The position numbers and the translations under genes were made by a program. The notes under the pieces were generated by a model, which was not told where the DNA came from, did no database searches, and saw nothing but the letters and a program-made list of their open reading frames with translations. This document shows positions 14,180 to 23,392 of a stretch of DNA of 40,568 bases, one piece after another (position 1 is the first letter of the stretch; each line of letters starts with the position of its first letter). Source of the stretch: Roseovarius gaetbuli (lineage in GTDB: Bacteria > Pseudomonadota > Alphaproteobacteria > Rhodobacterales > Rhodobacteraceae); contig NZ_FWFJ01000035.1 of NCBI RefSeq assembly GCF_900172365.1, positions 1 through 40,568 on the forward strand. The letters are read 5' to 3'.

Positions 14180-16363
14180 TTACCTCAGTCTCAAGGCGTT
14201 GAGCGAAACCGTGATCGAGCTCAGCGACATGGCAAGCGCCGCGATCAGCGGTGTGGCGAGGCCAGCCACCGCCAGGGGCACCGCGATCACATTGTAAATC
14301 GTGGCGATCCGAAAGTTTTCGCGGATGCGCCGCGTGGCCGATTGCGCCGTCTCGCAAGCCGTTGCAATCGGCGCAAGGTCATTGCCCAAAAGAACGATAT
14401 CGCTGGCGACCCGCGCCGCATCAAGCGCGGTGGCGGGCGAGATCGACACATGCGCCGCCGCCAGAGCCGCCGTATCGTTAAGCCCGTCGCCGACCATCAG
14501 AACATGCGCGCCTTCACTGCTCAGCGCCTGAATTCGAGCGGATTTATCAGCAGGCAGAGCCTCGGCCATCCATTGCGGAATGCCAAGGCGCGTGGCCTGG
14601 GCCTCGACCGCCGGGGTGGTGTCGCCCGACATCAGGATCACGGTCTTGCCGCTGGATTTGAGCGCCTCGACCGCCTCGGCGGCACCGGGGCGCAGGTTGT
14701 CGGCAAAGACAAAAGCCACCGGCGCCTGATCCCCGATCTTGAGGAAACTGGCGGTTTCGGCCAGAGGCGCGGCCCCGGTCCAGCTTGCGCGGCCAAGCCG
14801 TACCTCTTGCCCGTTCAGCAGCGCGCGGGTGCCATAACCCGGCACCTCGGTCACGTCGCTCAGCTCAGAAGCGGCAAAGCCGGCGTCCCGCGCCGCCGCT
14901 GTGATCGCCCGCGCCAACGGGTGCGAAGAGCCCTCAGCAAGCGCAAGCGCGCATTCCACCGCCGCGCGCGGCAGCCCCGCCAGATTGGTCAACTGCGGCG
15001 TCCCAGTGGTTAGCGTGCCGGTCTTGTCAAACACCACGGTGTCGACCTGCGCCAAGCGCTCAAGCGCAGTTTCGTGCTTGATCAGCATACCGCGCCGAAA
15101 CAGCCGCCCCGAGGCCGCCGTTGTCACCGCAGGCACCGCAAGCCCAAGCGCACAGGGGCAGGTGATGATCAAAACGGCAGCGGCAATGTTAAGCGCCGTG
15201 CGCATGTCCCACGTGTAAAGATACCAGCCGACAAAGCTGAGGGCCGACAGGATATGCACCCCCGGCGCATAAAGCTTGGCCGCCTTATCCGCCAAAGAGG
15301 TATAGCGCGAGCGCCCCGATTCAGCGATCGCCACAAGATCGGCCATCCGGTGAAGCGATGTATCCGCCCCCACCGCCGTCGCGCGAATGGTCAGCGGCCC
15401 GGTCAGGTTGACCTCGCCCGCCGAGACCACCTGCCCCTCGCCTGCGAACACAGGCAGGGTTTCACCGGTCAGCAAAGAGCGGTCAAGTTCAGAGGTGCCA
15501 TTTACGATCTCGCCATCCACCGGCATCCGCCCGCCGGGGCGCACCAGAATCAGATCACCAACCCGAAGCTCGGCAATGTTCACCTGTTCCTCGACCCCGT
15601 CGCGCAGACGCGTGGCGCGTGGCACCTCAAGCGCGGTAAGTTCTTCGGCGGCAGAGCGGGCAATCGCGCGGGTGCGGTGATCAAGATAGCGCCCCGCCAA
15701 AAGGAAAAACGTCAGAGCAAGTGCGGCGTCGAAATAGGCATGTTCGCCCGACAGGACCGTTTCCCAGAGCGATGTGAAAATCGCCAGCACAATCGCCAGC
15801 GTGATCGGCACATCCATATTAAGCCGCCCCTTGGACAGGGCCGCCCAGGCGTTGCGGAAAAATGGCTGGCCCGAAAACGCAATCGCCGGAAGGGTGATCG
15901 CCGCCGAAATCCAGTGGAACATGTCGCGCGTGGCGTCCTCCGCCCCCGACCAGACCGAGACCGACAAGAGCATCACATTCATGCTGGCAAAGCCCGCCAC
16001 CGCCAGCCGCATCAAAAGATCACGCCCGGCGCGGTCGGTTGCCGTCGCTCCAAGCGATGCACCGTCAAGCTCGTGCGCCTCAAAACCAAGCCCCTCGACG
16101 AGGGCGCGCAATTCCTCGGCGCTGACCTCGGGGGCCGCATCAATGCTGGCGCGCTTAAGCGTCAGGTTCACCCGTGCCGAGCGCACACCGGGATGCGCGT
16201 TCAGCCCGCGTTCGATCTTGGAAATGCAGGCAGAGCAATGAATCGTCGGCAACGACAGCGCAATCTGTGTCGGCTTTAACGCCCGCTCGGCCAAGGCCTC
16301 GGCCGCCGGGGCGGCGGCACAGGCCGGACAGGCCGAAGGCGAAGGACGCATGGTGGCGGTCAT
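14180..16363 (-). CDS. ccoI: Copper-transporting P1B-type ATPase CcoI
   Basis: A 727-residue inner-membrane ATPase supplying copper for assembly of the cbb3 oxidase CuB centre. N-terminal metal-binding cysteines occur at CPAC (about 12-15) and HCSAC (43-46). Membrane segments start near residue 115. The ion-path motif CPC occurs in IITCPCALGLAVP and the phosphorylation site in VFDKTGTLT; GDGLND is the ATP hinge. Cop/Ccc-type exporters are alternatives, but the position between ccoH and ccoS fixes the name. Large plus-strand open frames over this gene are shadows. Confidence 0.93.
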   Translation of the reverse strand: MTATMRPSPSACPACAAAPAAEALAERALKPTQIALSLPTIHCSACISKIERGLNAHPGVRSARVNLTLKRASIDAAPEVSAEELRALVEGLGFEAHELDGASLGATATDRAGRDLLMRLAVAGFASMNVMLLSVSVWSGAEDATRDMFHWISAAITLPAIAFSGQPFFRNAWAALSKGRLNMDVPITLAIVLAIFTSLWETVLSGEHAYFDAALALTFFLLAGRYLDHRTRAIARSAAEELTALEVPRATRLRDGVEEQVNIAELRVGDLILVRPGGRMPVDGEIVNGTSELDRSLLTGETLPVFAGEGQVVSAGEVNLTGPLTIRATAVGADTSLHRMADLVAIAESGRSRYTSLADKAAKLYAPGVHILSALSFVGWYLYTWDMRTALNIAAAVLIITCPCALGLAVPAVTTAASGRLFRRGMLIKHETALERLAQVDTVVFDKTGTLTTGTPQLTNLAGLPRAAVECALALAEGSSHPLARAITAAARDAGFAASELSDVTEVPGYGTRALLNGQEVRLGRASWTGAAPLAETASFLKIGDQAPVAFVFADNLRPGAAEAVEALKSSGKTVILMSGDTTPAVEAQATRLGIPQWMAEALPADKSARIQALSSEGAHVLMVGDGLNDTAALAAAHVSISPATALDAARVASDIVLLGNDLAPIATACETAQSATRRIRENFRIATIYNVIAVPLAVAGLATPLIAALAMSLSSITVSLNALRLR

Positions 16364-16369
16364 CGCGGG

Positions 16370-16825
16370 CTATTCCTTGTGCAAAATGACGCGCTGTTGA
16401 AAGAGCGTGCCATCCTCAGAGGTGGCTTTCATCCGGATATTCCAATTGCCATCACCAAGGTCGACAGGCGCGGTATAGGCCTGCCCATCAAAGTGAAAAT
16501 CGGGGGTTTGATCGTCAAAGATATGCGTCGCGCGCCCCACGGTGGCCTCAAGGCTCGCGACCTCGACCGGCTTGCCGGCATCATCGGTGATATGCAGCAG
16601 CAGCGTGCCATCGGCATGATCCGCCTCGATATGCCAGCCAAGCCCCTCTTGCGCGGCCTTGCGCACATTGAACTCCTGACTTGCGACATAGGAATTCTTG
16701 ACCTCAAGCCCCGGAAAGGTGGTGACGGCCGAATAGGCCAGCACCAGATTGACCCCGATAATCACCCCGAATGCGGCGGCAAAACCAAAGAAGACGTGCC
16801 GCCCGGTTATCTTGCGTTCAGCCAT
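16370..16825 (-). CDS. ccoH: cbb3 oxidase assembly protein CcoH/FixH
   Basis: A 151-residue membrane-anchored FixH-family protein. One transmembrane segment (about 11-33, VFFGFAAAFGVIIGVNLVLA) precedes a periplasmic beta-rich domain with the family-typical YVASQEFN followed by a GLGWH stretch. CcoH stabilises the assembling cbb3 complex. Its start overlaps the ccoG stop (TGATG), so translation is coupled. Confidence 0.9.
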   Translation of the reverse strand: MAERKITGRHVFFGFAAAFGVIIGVNLVLAYSAVTTFPGLEVKNSYVASQEFNVRKAAQEGLGWHIEADHADGTLLLHITDDAGKPVEVASLEATVGRATHIFDDQTPDFHFDGQAYTAPVDLGDGNWNIRMKATSEDGTLFQQRVILHKE

Positions 16826-18261
16826 CAGTTATCCCTTCCGTTAAACACGGTGTCCTTATAGGCGCGATCGCCGTTCAGCGTGTCCTCGATCCACAGGCGC
16901 ACGTCGCTGCGCTCGACCTGTGCGGCATCCGATCCCGGCGCGGCCACAAGGTAAACCCGCTGAAGACGCATCGAATCCGCAGGCACAGTGATCGACGAAT
17001 AAGGCGTGCCCTCAAGCGACAGGCGGATTGCCGGATCGCCGCTGACCGTCAGATTAAAGCGCCGGTCCTCGCCATGTTTGTTGCGCAGACGCACCTCATA
17101 GGTGTTGCGGATCGCACCGTCTGACAACATCACATAGGTCGGATTGCGCACCGGGGCCACCGTCATGTCGATATCCGAGCGAATGAACAGCGCGAACATC
17201 AGACCAAAGCCCACAAGCGCCCAAAGCGCCGTGTACATGATCGTGCGCGGGCGCAGGATATGCTTGAGGATCGGCTTGGGCGGCTTACCGGCGCGTTCGT
17301 TCTCCTCATCGGTCAGCGCCATGTAATCAATCAAACCACGCGGCTTGCCGATCTTGGCCATGATATCGTCACAGGCATCAATGCACAGCGCGCAGGTGAT
17401 GCACTCAAGCTGCTGCCCGTCGCGGATATCAATGCCCACCGGGCAGACGTTCACGCAGGCCATGCAATCAATGCAATCGCCCTGCGGCGCGCCATCCTCA
17501 GCCTCTTGGGAATGCTTGCGCGGTTCGCCACGCCAGTCGCGATAGCCGACGACAAGGCTGTCTTCATCAAGCATCGCGGCCTGAATACGCGGCCAGGGGC
17601 AGGCATAGATACAGATCTGTTCGCGGGCGAACCCGCCGAAGAAAAACGTCGTGCCGGTCAGGGTGGCGATGGTCGTATAAGCGACCGGATGGGCGTTGAG
17701 CGTGACCAGATCAACCAGAAGCGTCGGCGCATCGGTGAAATAAAACACCCAGGCCCCGCCGGTGGCGAGGCCGATCAAAAGCCAACTGATCCATTTGGTC
17801 AGCCTGAGGCGAACCTTGCGGACATCCAGTTTCTTTTGGCGATGCAGACGCAGGCGGGCGTTGCGATCGCCCTCAATCCAGCGTTCGACCAGAATGAAAA
17901 GGTCGGTCCAGACGGTCTGCGGGCAGGCATAGCCGCACCACACCCGGCCAAGTGCCGAGGTGAACAGGAAGAGGCCCAAGCCCGCCATGACGAGCAGACC
18001 GGCGATAAAGTAGAACTCATGCGGCCAGATCTCGATCCAGAAGAAAAAGAACCGCCGACTTGCAAGATCAATCAGCACCGCCTGATCCGGCAGGCTTGGC
18101 CCGCGATCCCAGCGGATCCAGGGCGTGACATAGTAAATGCCAAGCGTGACGATCATGATCGCCCACTTCAGATTGCGGAACTTGCCATAAACCTTGCGCG
18201 GGAAAATGGGCTCGTGGGCCGCATAAAGGGGCTGGGGGGCATCGGGCTGGGAATCGGCCAC
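16825..18261 (-). CDS. ccoG: cbb3 oxidase accessory protein CcoG (FixG/RdxA-type ferredoxin)
   Basis: A 478-residue polytopic membrane protein with two 4Fe-4S motifs (CIDCMACVNVCP and CITCALCIDACD, about residues 260-300), an N-terminal membrane block and a C-terminal immunoglobulin-like domain. CcoG acts in copper reduction for cbb3 biogenesis. The start is GTG 18261 with GGAG about 8 nt upstream. An FNR-type palindrome lies at 18321-18334, so oxygen-limited expression is likely. It leads the ccoGHIS operon. Confidence 0.92.
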   Translation of the reverse strand: MADSQPDAPQPLYAAHEPIFPRKVYGKFRNLKWAIMIVTLGIYYVTPWIRWDRGPSLPDQAVLIDLASRRFFFFWIEIWPHEFYFIAGLLVMAGLGLFLFTSALGRVWCGYACPQTVWTDLFILVERWIEGDRNARLRLHRQKKLDVRKVRLRLTKWISWLLIGLATGGAWVFYFTDAPTLLVDLVTLNAHPVAYTTIATLTGTTFFFGGFAREQICIYACPWPRIQAAMLDEDSLVVGYRDWRGEPRKHSQEAEDGAPQGDCIDCMACVNVCPVGIDIRDGQQLECITCALCIDACDDIMAKIGKPRGLIDYMALTDEENERAGKPPKPILKHILRPRTIMYTALWALVGFGLMFALFIRSDIDMTVAPVRNPTYVMLSDGAIRNTYEVRLRNKHGEDRRFNLTVSGDPAIRLSLEGTPYSSITVPADSMRLQRVYLVAAPGSDAAQVERSDVRLWIEDTLNGDRAYKDTVFNGRDN

Positions 18262-18320
18262 GGACTCACTCCGTTATAAGGGTTTCGCCCGTCTTTTCGC
18301 AGGACAGACTCGTGGTAACA

Positions 18321-18334
18321 TTGACCTGTGTCAA
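18321..18334. promoter_or_regulatory. FnrL box upstream of ccoG
   Basis: TTGACCTGTGTCAA is an FNR-type palindrome (TTGAC / GTCAA half sites) centred 66 bp before the ccoG start. Its inner bases match the boxes before ccoN and hemN (TTGATCTGTGTCAA, TTGATCTGGGTCAA). It begins about 24 bp beyond the lysR stop. Confidence 0.8.
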
Positions 18335-18357
18335 ATTCTGAATCTAGAACTGACCTA

Positions 18358-19245
18358 TTAACAACTCTGCATCAGTTTCGCCTGTTTTTTCAACCATGTT
18401 GCAAAGGCTTTGGCCGAGGCGCGCATGACCCCCGGTCGGGTCACGATATAATATCCGGCGTCGTCCGGTTCCTCGAACAAAAGCACCAAGCGCCCTGCGG
18501 CGATATCCTGTTTCACCCATTCGCGCACCGTCACGGCCACGCCCTGACCATTGCGCAACCCGTCCAGCAAAAGATTGCCCGGCACCTGAACAAGCCCCGC
18601 CGCGCGCGCTTCGCTTACCCCGCGCCGACGCAGCCAGTCGCTCGATTCATTGGTGCCGAATTCCTGAAGCCACGGCAGGTGCACAAGGTCGGCGGGACAG
18701 GTGATTTGCATCCCTTCGACAAGGCTTGGGGCGGCAACCGCCACCAGCGAGGAGCGAAACAGCAATTCGGCCTCAAGCCCCGGCCAATCACCGGTGCCAT
18801 AACGCAGGGCGACATCAATGCCGCCCGGTTCAAGCGTGACCATGTTAGGCGTGGGGTCGATCATGATGTCGATCTGTGGGTGTGCCTGTCGAAACGCGCT
18901 CAGGCAGGGCATCAGCCATTGCGCGGCAAAGCCCGGCGTTGTCGAAACCTGCAAGGGGCGATCCGCATCCGCGCCAGTCAGCGCCTCGATGGCGCGCCCA
19001 ATCGTGCCGAACCCAAGATGAAGCGCATCGGCCAACTGCTGCCCTTCGGTGGTCAGCACAAGCTGGCGCCCCGAGCGGTCGACAAGGGCGACGCCAAGGT
19101 GGGTTTCAAGCTGTTTGACCTGCTGGCTTATCGCCGCGTGGCTAACGTTGAGGCGCGCGCCCGCCGCCACCGTCGCACCGGTCTCGGCTAGGGCCGAAAA
19201 AGCGCGTAGCGCCGTCAGAGGCGGCAGGGAAAGCCAATCAGTCAT
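18358..19245 (-). CDS. LysR family transcriptional regulator (GcvA-like)
   Basis: A 295-residue LysR regulator. The N-terminal helix-turn-helix (about 8-66, LTALRAFSALAETGATVAAG) is followed by a LysR substrate-binding domain. The order of conserved segments (LSAFRQAHPQIDIMID, GIDVALRYGTGDWPG, WLQEFG) resembles the GcvA/AmpR group. ATG 19245 is chosen because AAGGTGG lies before it. The gene sits between ccoNOQP and ccoGHIS, which usually adjoin, and is divergent from a small gene at 19345. The effector and targets are unknown; that small gene is the obvious candidate target. Confidence 0.87.
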   Translation of the reverse strand: MTDWLSLPPLTALRAFSALAETGATVAAGARLNVSHAAISQQVKQLETHLGVALVDRSGRQLVLTTEGQQLADALHLGFGTIGRAIEALTGADADRPLQVSTTPGFAAQWLMPCLSAFRQAHPQIDIMIDPTPNMVTLEPGGIDVALRYGTGDWPGLEAELLFRSSLVAVAAPSLVEGMQITCPADLVHLPWLQEFGTNESSDWLRRRGVSEARAAGLVQVPGNLLLDGLRNGQGVAVTVREWVKQDIAAGRLVLLFEEPDDAGYYIVTRPGVMRASAKAFATWLKKQAKLMQSC

Positions 19246-19344
19246 GTTAGGCCACCTTACATATCTGAATTTTTCCAGACTCGCGTGAAATGGTCGGTTT
19301 TTCCATATTGGACACATAGAAGCACGATCAGGAAGGACAAGGAA

Positions 19345-19512
19345 ATGTTCAATATCTTCGCAAATACTTTCAGGAATGCCACCCGCCTTGGCAATCACAG
19401 CGAGGCGCGCCACCACCATGCGGGGCGCGCCCATTGGCCGCCCGCGGAACGCTTTGATGCCCGCTCGGGCGCAGAGATCGAGGCGCATCTTCATGCCCGC
19501 CGTCGTGACTGA
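19345..19512 (+). CDS. Small His/Arg-rich protein, unknown
   Basis: A 55-residue protein with an excellent ribosome site (GGAAGGACAAGGAA before ATG 19345). The N-terminus is amphipathic (MFNIFANTFRNATRL), then comes a His-rich stretch (HSEARHHHAGRAH) and a charged tail. I recognise no family; it lacks the DUF1127 pattern common in small alphaproteobacterial proteins. It is divergent from lysR with 99 bp between the starts, typical for a LysR target gene. It could bind metal or nucleic acid, but nothing proves it. Confidence 0.5.
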   Translation: MFNIFANTFRNATRLGNHSEARHHHAGRAHWPPAERFDARSGAEIEAHLHARRRD

Positions 19513-19600
19513 GCGGCGCGCAGGGGCCAGCCGCGGGCCATGGCGCGGTGGGCGGTGGGCCGCTCATCCGCCCTTACAGGCGGCCTCGCGCAGAGCGCAC

Positions 19601-19623
19601 AAAAAAGGCCCCGCATTGGGACC
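19601..19623 (-). terminator. Terminator of ccoNOQP
   Basis: Read on the minus strand, GGTCCC-N5-GGGGCC (one G-T wobble) is followed by six T residues (19606-19601). It lies about 140 bp after the ccoP stop. A second strong hairpin without a T-run on this strand lies at about 19715-19748 (arms CCCCGGGC.ACCTG / CAGGT.GCCCGGGG), directly after ccoP. Confidence 0.75.
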
Positions 19624-19761
19624 CGAGGATTGACAGCACCTGATCTTTTGGCGGTTGAATGGCACCGGCCGTTCCAGGAAACGCGCGAACAGGACGGAAT
19701 GACCGATGCCGACCCCGGGCCACCTGCGCAAACAGGTCGCCCGGGGTATTCTTTTGCGGGC

Positions 19762-20622
19762 TTACTCGCCGCCGCCCAACTGATGGACGTAGACCGCAAC
19801 CGCGCGCACTTCGGCCTCGGAGAGGCGGGTGTTCCACGGCGGCATCACGCCATAGCGGCTATTGGTGACGGTTTCCTTGATCGTCGCAAAGTCACCGCCA
19901 TAAAGCCAGATCGCATCCGCGAGGTTGGGCGCGCCCTGAAAGATATCGCCCTGCGCCTGCTCGCCGTGACAAGCGGCACAGTTCTCCATGAAGACCGTCT
20001 GACCGTCGGCCACAAGGCTTGCGTCCTGCGGCGTGCCGGACAGCGACATCACGTAGTTGGCGACCTGATCAATTTGCGGGGTTTCCAGAATCTCGCCAAA
20101 GGCGGGCATCTGGGAAAAACGCGCATCGTCGTCGACCTCGTTGCGGATACCATGGGCAATCGTGGTGTGGATATCGTCGATTGTTCCACCCCAAAGCCAG
20201 TCGTTGTCCAAGAGGTTGGGATAGCCTTTGGCCCCCGCCGCGCCGGACCCGTGGCACTGGGCGCACCAGGTTTTGAACACCGCCGCCCCTGCCGATGTGG
20301 CATAGGCCTGCAATTCGGGCGTCTGCGAGATCGCCTCAAGCTCGGCCGAGGCCAGCTTGGCGTTGATCTCGGCGTTGGCGGCCTCGGCCTCGGCCAGCTC
20401 CACCGCGACATTGGCCCGCGTCGACCAGCCCTTGTAGCCAGCCGTCGCGCCTTCGATCATCGGCCAGGCCGGATAGGCGATCACATACCAAAGCCCCCAG
20501 ACGATACAGGCATAGAACGTCCACAGCCACCAGCGCGGCAGGGGATTGTTATATTCCTCGATACCATCCCATTGATGGCCGGTGGTCTCGACCTCGGGTT
20601 TCTTGTTGGGTTTTTTTGCCAT
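19762..20622 (-). CDS. ccoP: cbb3 cytochrome c oxidase subunit CcoP (diheme)
   Basis: A 286-residue membrane-anchored diheme cytochrome c that brings electrons to the oxidase. The CcoP/FixP N-terminal domain ([18 protein letters not shown], membrane segment) is followed by two heme sites, CAQCH and CAACH. AAGGAGG is 10 nt before ATG 20622; a GTG at 20631 is closer than a normal spacing allows. It begins 5 bp after ccoQ and is the last gene of ccoNOQP. Confidence 0.93.
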   Translation of the reverse strand: MAKKPNKKPEVETTGHQWDGIEEYNNPLPRWWLWTFYACIVWGLWYVIAYPAWPMIEGATAGYKGWSTRANVAVELAEAEAANAEINAKLASAELEAISQTPELQAYATSAGAAVFKTWCAQCHGSGAAGAKGYPNLLDNDWLWGGTIDDIHTTIAHGIRNEVDDDARFSQMPAFGEILETPQIDQVANYVMSLSGTPQDASLVADGQTVFMENCAACHGEQAQGDIFQGAPNLADAIWLYGGDFATIKETVTNSRYGVMPPWNTRLSEAEVRAVAVYVHQLGGGE

Positions 20623-20627
20623 GTCTC

Positions 20628-20825
20628 TCACGCCTCCTTGGCGTCAGCCTCGCGGCGCGCGGCCGCGGGTTTGTCATCATGCCGAAAGGGAATGCCAGCC
20701 GGATCGTCATAGGCCTTGGAAGAGCCTGGGCGAAACACCCAGACCACCATGCCAACAAAGAACGCGAACAACAGCAGCAACATCCAGCTATCGGCAAATT
20801 CACGCAGCAGGGAATAGGTTTCCAT
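20628..20825 (-). CDS. ccoQ: cbb3 oxidase subunit CcoQ
   Basis: A 65-residue single-pass protein ([17 protein letters not shown]) with the family-typical [16 protein letters not shown] after the membrane segment. CcoQ stabilises the complex. GGGAGGGG lies before ATG 20825. It stands between ccoO and ccoP, as in other Rhodobacteraceae. Confidence 0.92.
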   Translation of the reverse strand: METYSLLREFADSWMLLLLFAFFVGMVVWVFRPGSSKAYDDPAGIPFRHDDKPAAARREADAKEA

Positions 20826-20840
20826 TGTGTCACCCCTCCC

Positions 20841-21566
20841 TTAGCGGCTTGCGTCAGGCGTGAAGGTCGAAAAATCAACCAGCGTGCCCAGCATTTGCAG
20901 ATAAGCGATCAGCGCGTCAGCCTCGGAAATCCCGGCCTGCCCGTCAAAGTTACGGACCTGCGCATTGGGATAGCGCGCCAGCAAGCCGTCGGTATCACCG
21001 AAGGGATCAACCTGAACCTTGAAATCGGCCTTGGCATTTTCGATCATCTCGTCGGAATACGGCACCCCGACAAGCGCATGCGTCGCCAAAAGCTCTTCGA
21101 TATGCTCGGGCTCGATCATGCGGTTTTCAAGAAAGCCATACTTGGGCATCACCGATTCCGGCACAACCGATTGCGGGCTGCGCAGGTGATCGACATGCCA
21201 TTCATCCGAATAGCGGCCGCCAACACGGGCCAGATCCGGTCCGGTACGTTTGGAGCCCCACTGGAACGGGTGGTCGTATTTGGATTCCGCCGCAAGGCTA
21301 TAGTGGCCATAGCGTTCGACCTCGTCGCGCATCGGGCGGATCATCTGGCTATGACAGACATAACAGCCTTCGCGCAGATAGATGTCGCGCCCGGTCAGTT
21401 CCAGCGGGGAATAGGGGCGCATGCCCTCGACATCCTCGATGGTGTTTTCAAGCCAGAACAGCGGGGCGATCTGAACGATCCCCCCGATGGTGACCACGAG
21501 GAAGGCAAAGACCGCCAAAAGCGTGACGTTCTTTTCCAGGACTGCGTGTTTATCAAGAATTCCCAT
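20841..21566 (-). CDS. ccoO: cbb3 cytochrome c oxidase subunit CcoO (monoheme)
   Basis: A 241-residue membrane-anchored monoheme cytochrome c. One N-terminal membrane segment ([19 protein letters not shown]) is followed by [16 protein letters not shown] with the CVCH-type heme site (CYVCH) near residue 70. It passes electrons from CcoP to CcoN. GGAGGG lies 8 nt before ATG 21566. Length and motifs are normal. Confidence 0.94.
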   Translation of the reverse strand: MGILDKHAVLEKNVTLLAVFAFLVVTIGGIVQIAPLFWLENTIEDVEGMRPYSPLELTGRDIYLREGCYVCHSQMIRPMRDEVERYGHYSLAAESKYDHPFQWGSKRTGPDLARVGGRYSDEWHVDHLRSPQSVVPESVMPKYGFLENRMIEPEHIEELLATHALVGVPYSDEMIENAKADFKVQVDPFGDTDGLLARYPNAQVRNFDGQAGISEADALIAYLQMLGTLVDFSTFTPDASR

Positions 21567-21580
21567 CTTTCCGGCCCTCC

Positions 21581-23185
21581 TTATTCAGCCGGAACTGTGG
21601 AGTTCGTGGCCTCAACGGCCGGCGAACGTTTCACAGTCATCCAGAGGTTATAGCACATGACAATCGCACCAGAGAGGAACATGACCCCACCCAGACCGCG
21701 CACCACATACATCGGCAGCTTGGCCGCCACAGTGTCGGCAAACGAGTTCACGAGGAAACCGTTGGCATCGACTTCGCGCCACATCAGGCCTTCCATAATC
21801 CCGGTCACCCACATCGAGGCGGCGTAGAGAATGATGCCAATCGTCGCGAGCCAGAAGTGCCAGCTGACAAGGCTGAGCGAATAAAGCCGCTCACGGTTCC
21901 AGAGCTTGGGCACAAGGAAGTAGAGCGCGCCAAAGGTGATCATCCCGTTCCAGCCAAGCGCACCGGAATGCACGTGCCCGATGGTCCAGTCGGTGTAATG
22001 GCTGAGCGAGTTGACCGCGCGGATCGACATCATCGGCCCTTCAAAGGTCGACATGCCGTAGAACCCGATCGAGATCACCATCATCCGGATCACCGGATCG
22101 GTGCGCAGCTTGTCCCAGGCCCCCGAAAGCGTCATCAGACCGTTGATCATCCCGCCCCATGAGGGCATCCAGAGAATGATCGAGAACACCATGCCAAGCG
22201 TCGCCGCCCAATCGGGCAGAGCCGTGTAATGCAAGTGGTGCGGACCGGCCCAGATATAGATGAAGATCAGCGCCCAGAAGTGGATGATCGACAGTTTATA
22301 GCTGTACACCGGGCGTTCGGCCTGTTTCGGCACGAAATAGTACATCATTCCAAGGAAACCCGCGGTCAGGAAGAAGCCCACCGCGTTATGGCCGTACCAC
22401 CACTGTACCATGGCATCCTGCACGCCGCTGAACACCTGCACCGATTTCGACCCGAAGATCGACACCGGAATGCTAAGGTTGTTCACCACATGAAGCATCG
22501 CCACCGTGATGATGAACGACAAATAGAACCAGTTGGCCACATAGATATGCGGCTCTTTGCGCTTGACGATGGTGCCGAGGAAAACCGCCAGATAGGCCAG
22601 CCAGACAACTGTCAGCCACAGATCGACGTACCATTCCGGCTCGGCGTATTCCTTGGATTGCGTGGCGCCCAGAAGGTATCCGGTCGCGGCCAGCACGATC
22701 ACAAGCTGATAGCCCCAGAACACGAACCACGCCAGATTGCCGCCCCAGAGCCGCGCCGCGCTTGTGCGCTGGACGACATAAAATGAGGTCGCGATCAAAG
22801 CGTTGCCGCCAAAGGCGAAAATCACCGCGCTGGTGTGCAGCGGGCGCAAGCGTCCGAAATTGGCAAATCCTTGAGCCCATTCAAAATTAAGCCCCGGAAA
22901 GGCCAGCTGAAAGGCAATAAATGTGCCCGCCAGAAAACCGACAACCCCCCAGAGGGCGGTGGCTATTACCCCGGCGCGGATGACCCCGTCGAAGTATTCC
23001 CCCGACAGGTCAACATCCCTGGTCGGTTCATCGGTATGGCGCAGCGTCCATAGAAATAGGCCCCCGGCCACAAGCGCGATTGTCAGCGCGTTGACCAAAT
23101 AGGCCAGATCGCGCGCATAATTGGCCGCGATCAGCGCAAAAAGCGTGATCAGGCCAAGCACGATCAGCTTGATATAGTTCGTCAT
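21581..23185 (-). CDS. ccoN: cbb3 cytochrome c oxidase catalytic subunit CcoN
   Basis: A 534-residue, twelve-helix heme-copper oxidase subunit that reduces oxygen to water with high affinity. The low-spin heme histidine lies in [14 protein letters not shown], the CuB ligands in WYGHNAV and WAGPHHLHY, and the heme b3 histidine in [15 protein letters not shown] 23185 is preferred because AGGGA lies 8 nt before it; the open frame runs 40 codons further without a better site. FNR-type boxes at 23282 and 23314 indicate induction under low oxygen. Confidence 0.95.
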   Translation of the reverse strand: MTNYIKLIVLGLITLFALIAANYARDLAYLVNALTIALVAGGLFLWTLRHTDEPTRDVDLSGEYFDGVIRAGVIATALWGVVGFLAGTFIAFQLAFPGLNFEWAQGFANFGRLRPLHTSAVIFAFGGNALIATSFYVVQRTSAARLWGGNLAWFVFWGYQLVIVLAATGYLLGATQSKEYAEPEWYVDLWLTVVWLAYLAVFLGTIVKRKEPHIYVANWFYLSFIITVAMLHVVNNLSIPVSIFGSKSVQVFSGVQDAMVQWWYGHNAVGFFLTAGFLGMMYYFVPKQAERPVYSYKLSIIHFWALIFIYIWAGPHHLHYTALPDWAATLGMVFSIILWMPSWGGMINGLMTLSGAWDKLRTDPVIRMMVISIGFYGMSTFEGPMMSIRAVNSLSHYTDWTIGHVHSGALGWNGMITFGALYFLVPKLWNRERLYSLSLVSWHFWLATIGIILYAASMWVTGIMEGLMWREVDANGFLVNSFADTVAAKLPMYVVRGLGGVMFLSGAIVMCYNLWMTVKRSPAVEATNSTVPAE

Positions 23186-23281
23186 AATGCGTCCCTTCGT
23201 CCTTATTCCGCGCGATTCGAACTGTCCCGCGCGGGCGCGTTTAGACTGATGCCGTAATGCGAGCATAGCAGTCGCGATACC

Positions 23282-23295
23282 TTGATCTGTGTCAA
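23282..23295. promoter_or_regulatory. FnrL box upstream of ccoN
   Basis: TTGATCTGTGTCAA, centred 103 bp before the ccoN start. A class II activator position would put transcription start near 23247 on the minus strand. A second box lies 32 bp further from ccoN. Confidence 0.82.
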
Positions 23296-23313
23296 ACCCA
23301 TTCATTCCTTTGA

Positions 23314-23327
23314 TTGATTAGCATCAA
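23314..23327. promoter_or_regulatory. Perfect FNR box upstream of uspA
   Basis: TTGATTAGCATCAA is a perfect FNR consensus. Placed at -41.5 it predicts a plus-strand start near 23362, with TATGCT (23351-23356) as a fitting -10 element and the uspA ATG at 23393. It may also assist ccoN from an upstream position. Confidence 0.82.
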
Positions 23328-23392
23328 AGCGGACACCTGCGCATGATGCATATGCTCAATTGATGCGCGACCCCGAGCAAAGGAATGCAAAA

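Noticed and set aside
15074..16279. 401-codon plus-strand open frame over ccoI
   Set aside because: Shadow of the P-type ATPase, whose CPC and DKTGT motifs are intact on the minus strand.
18273..18278. TATAAC as -10 element for ccoG
   Set aside because: A start from it would fall about 5 bp before the GTG and remove the ribosome site, so it is unlikely to be the promoter.
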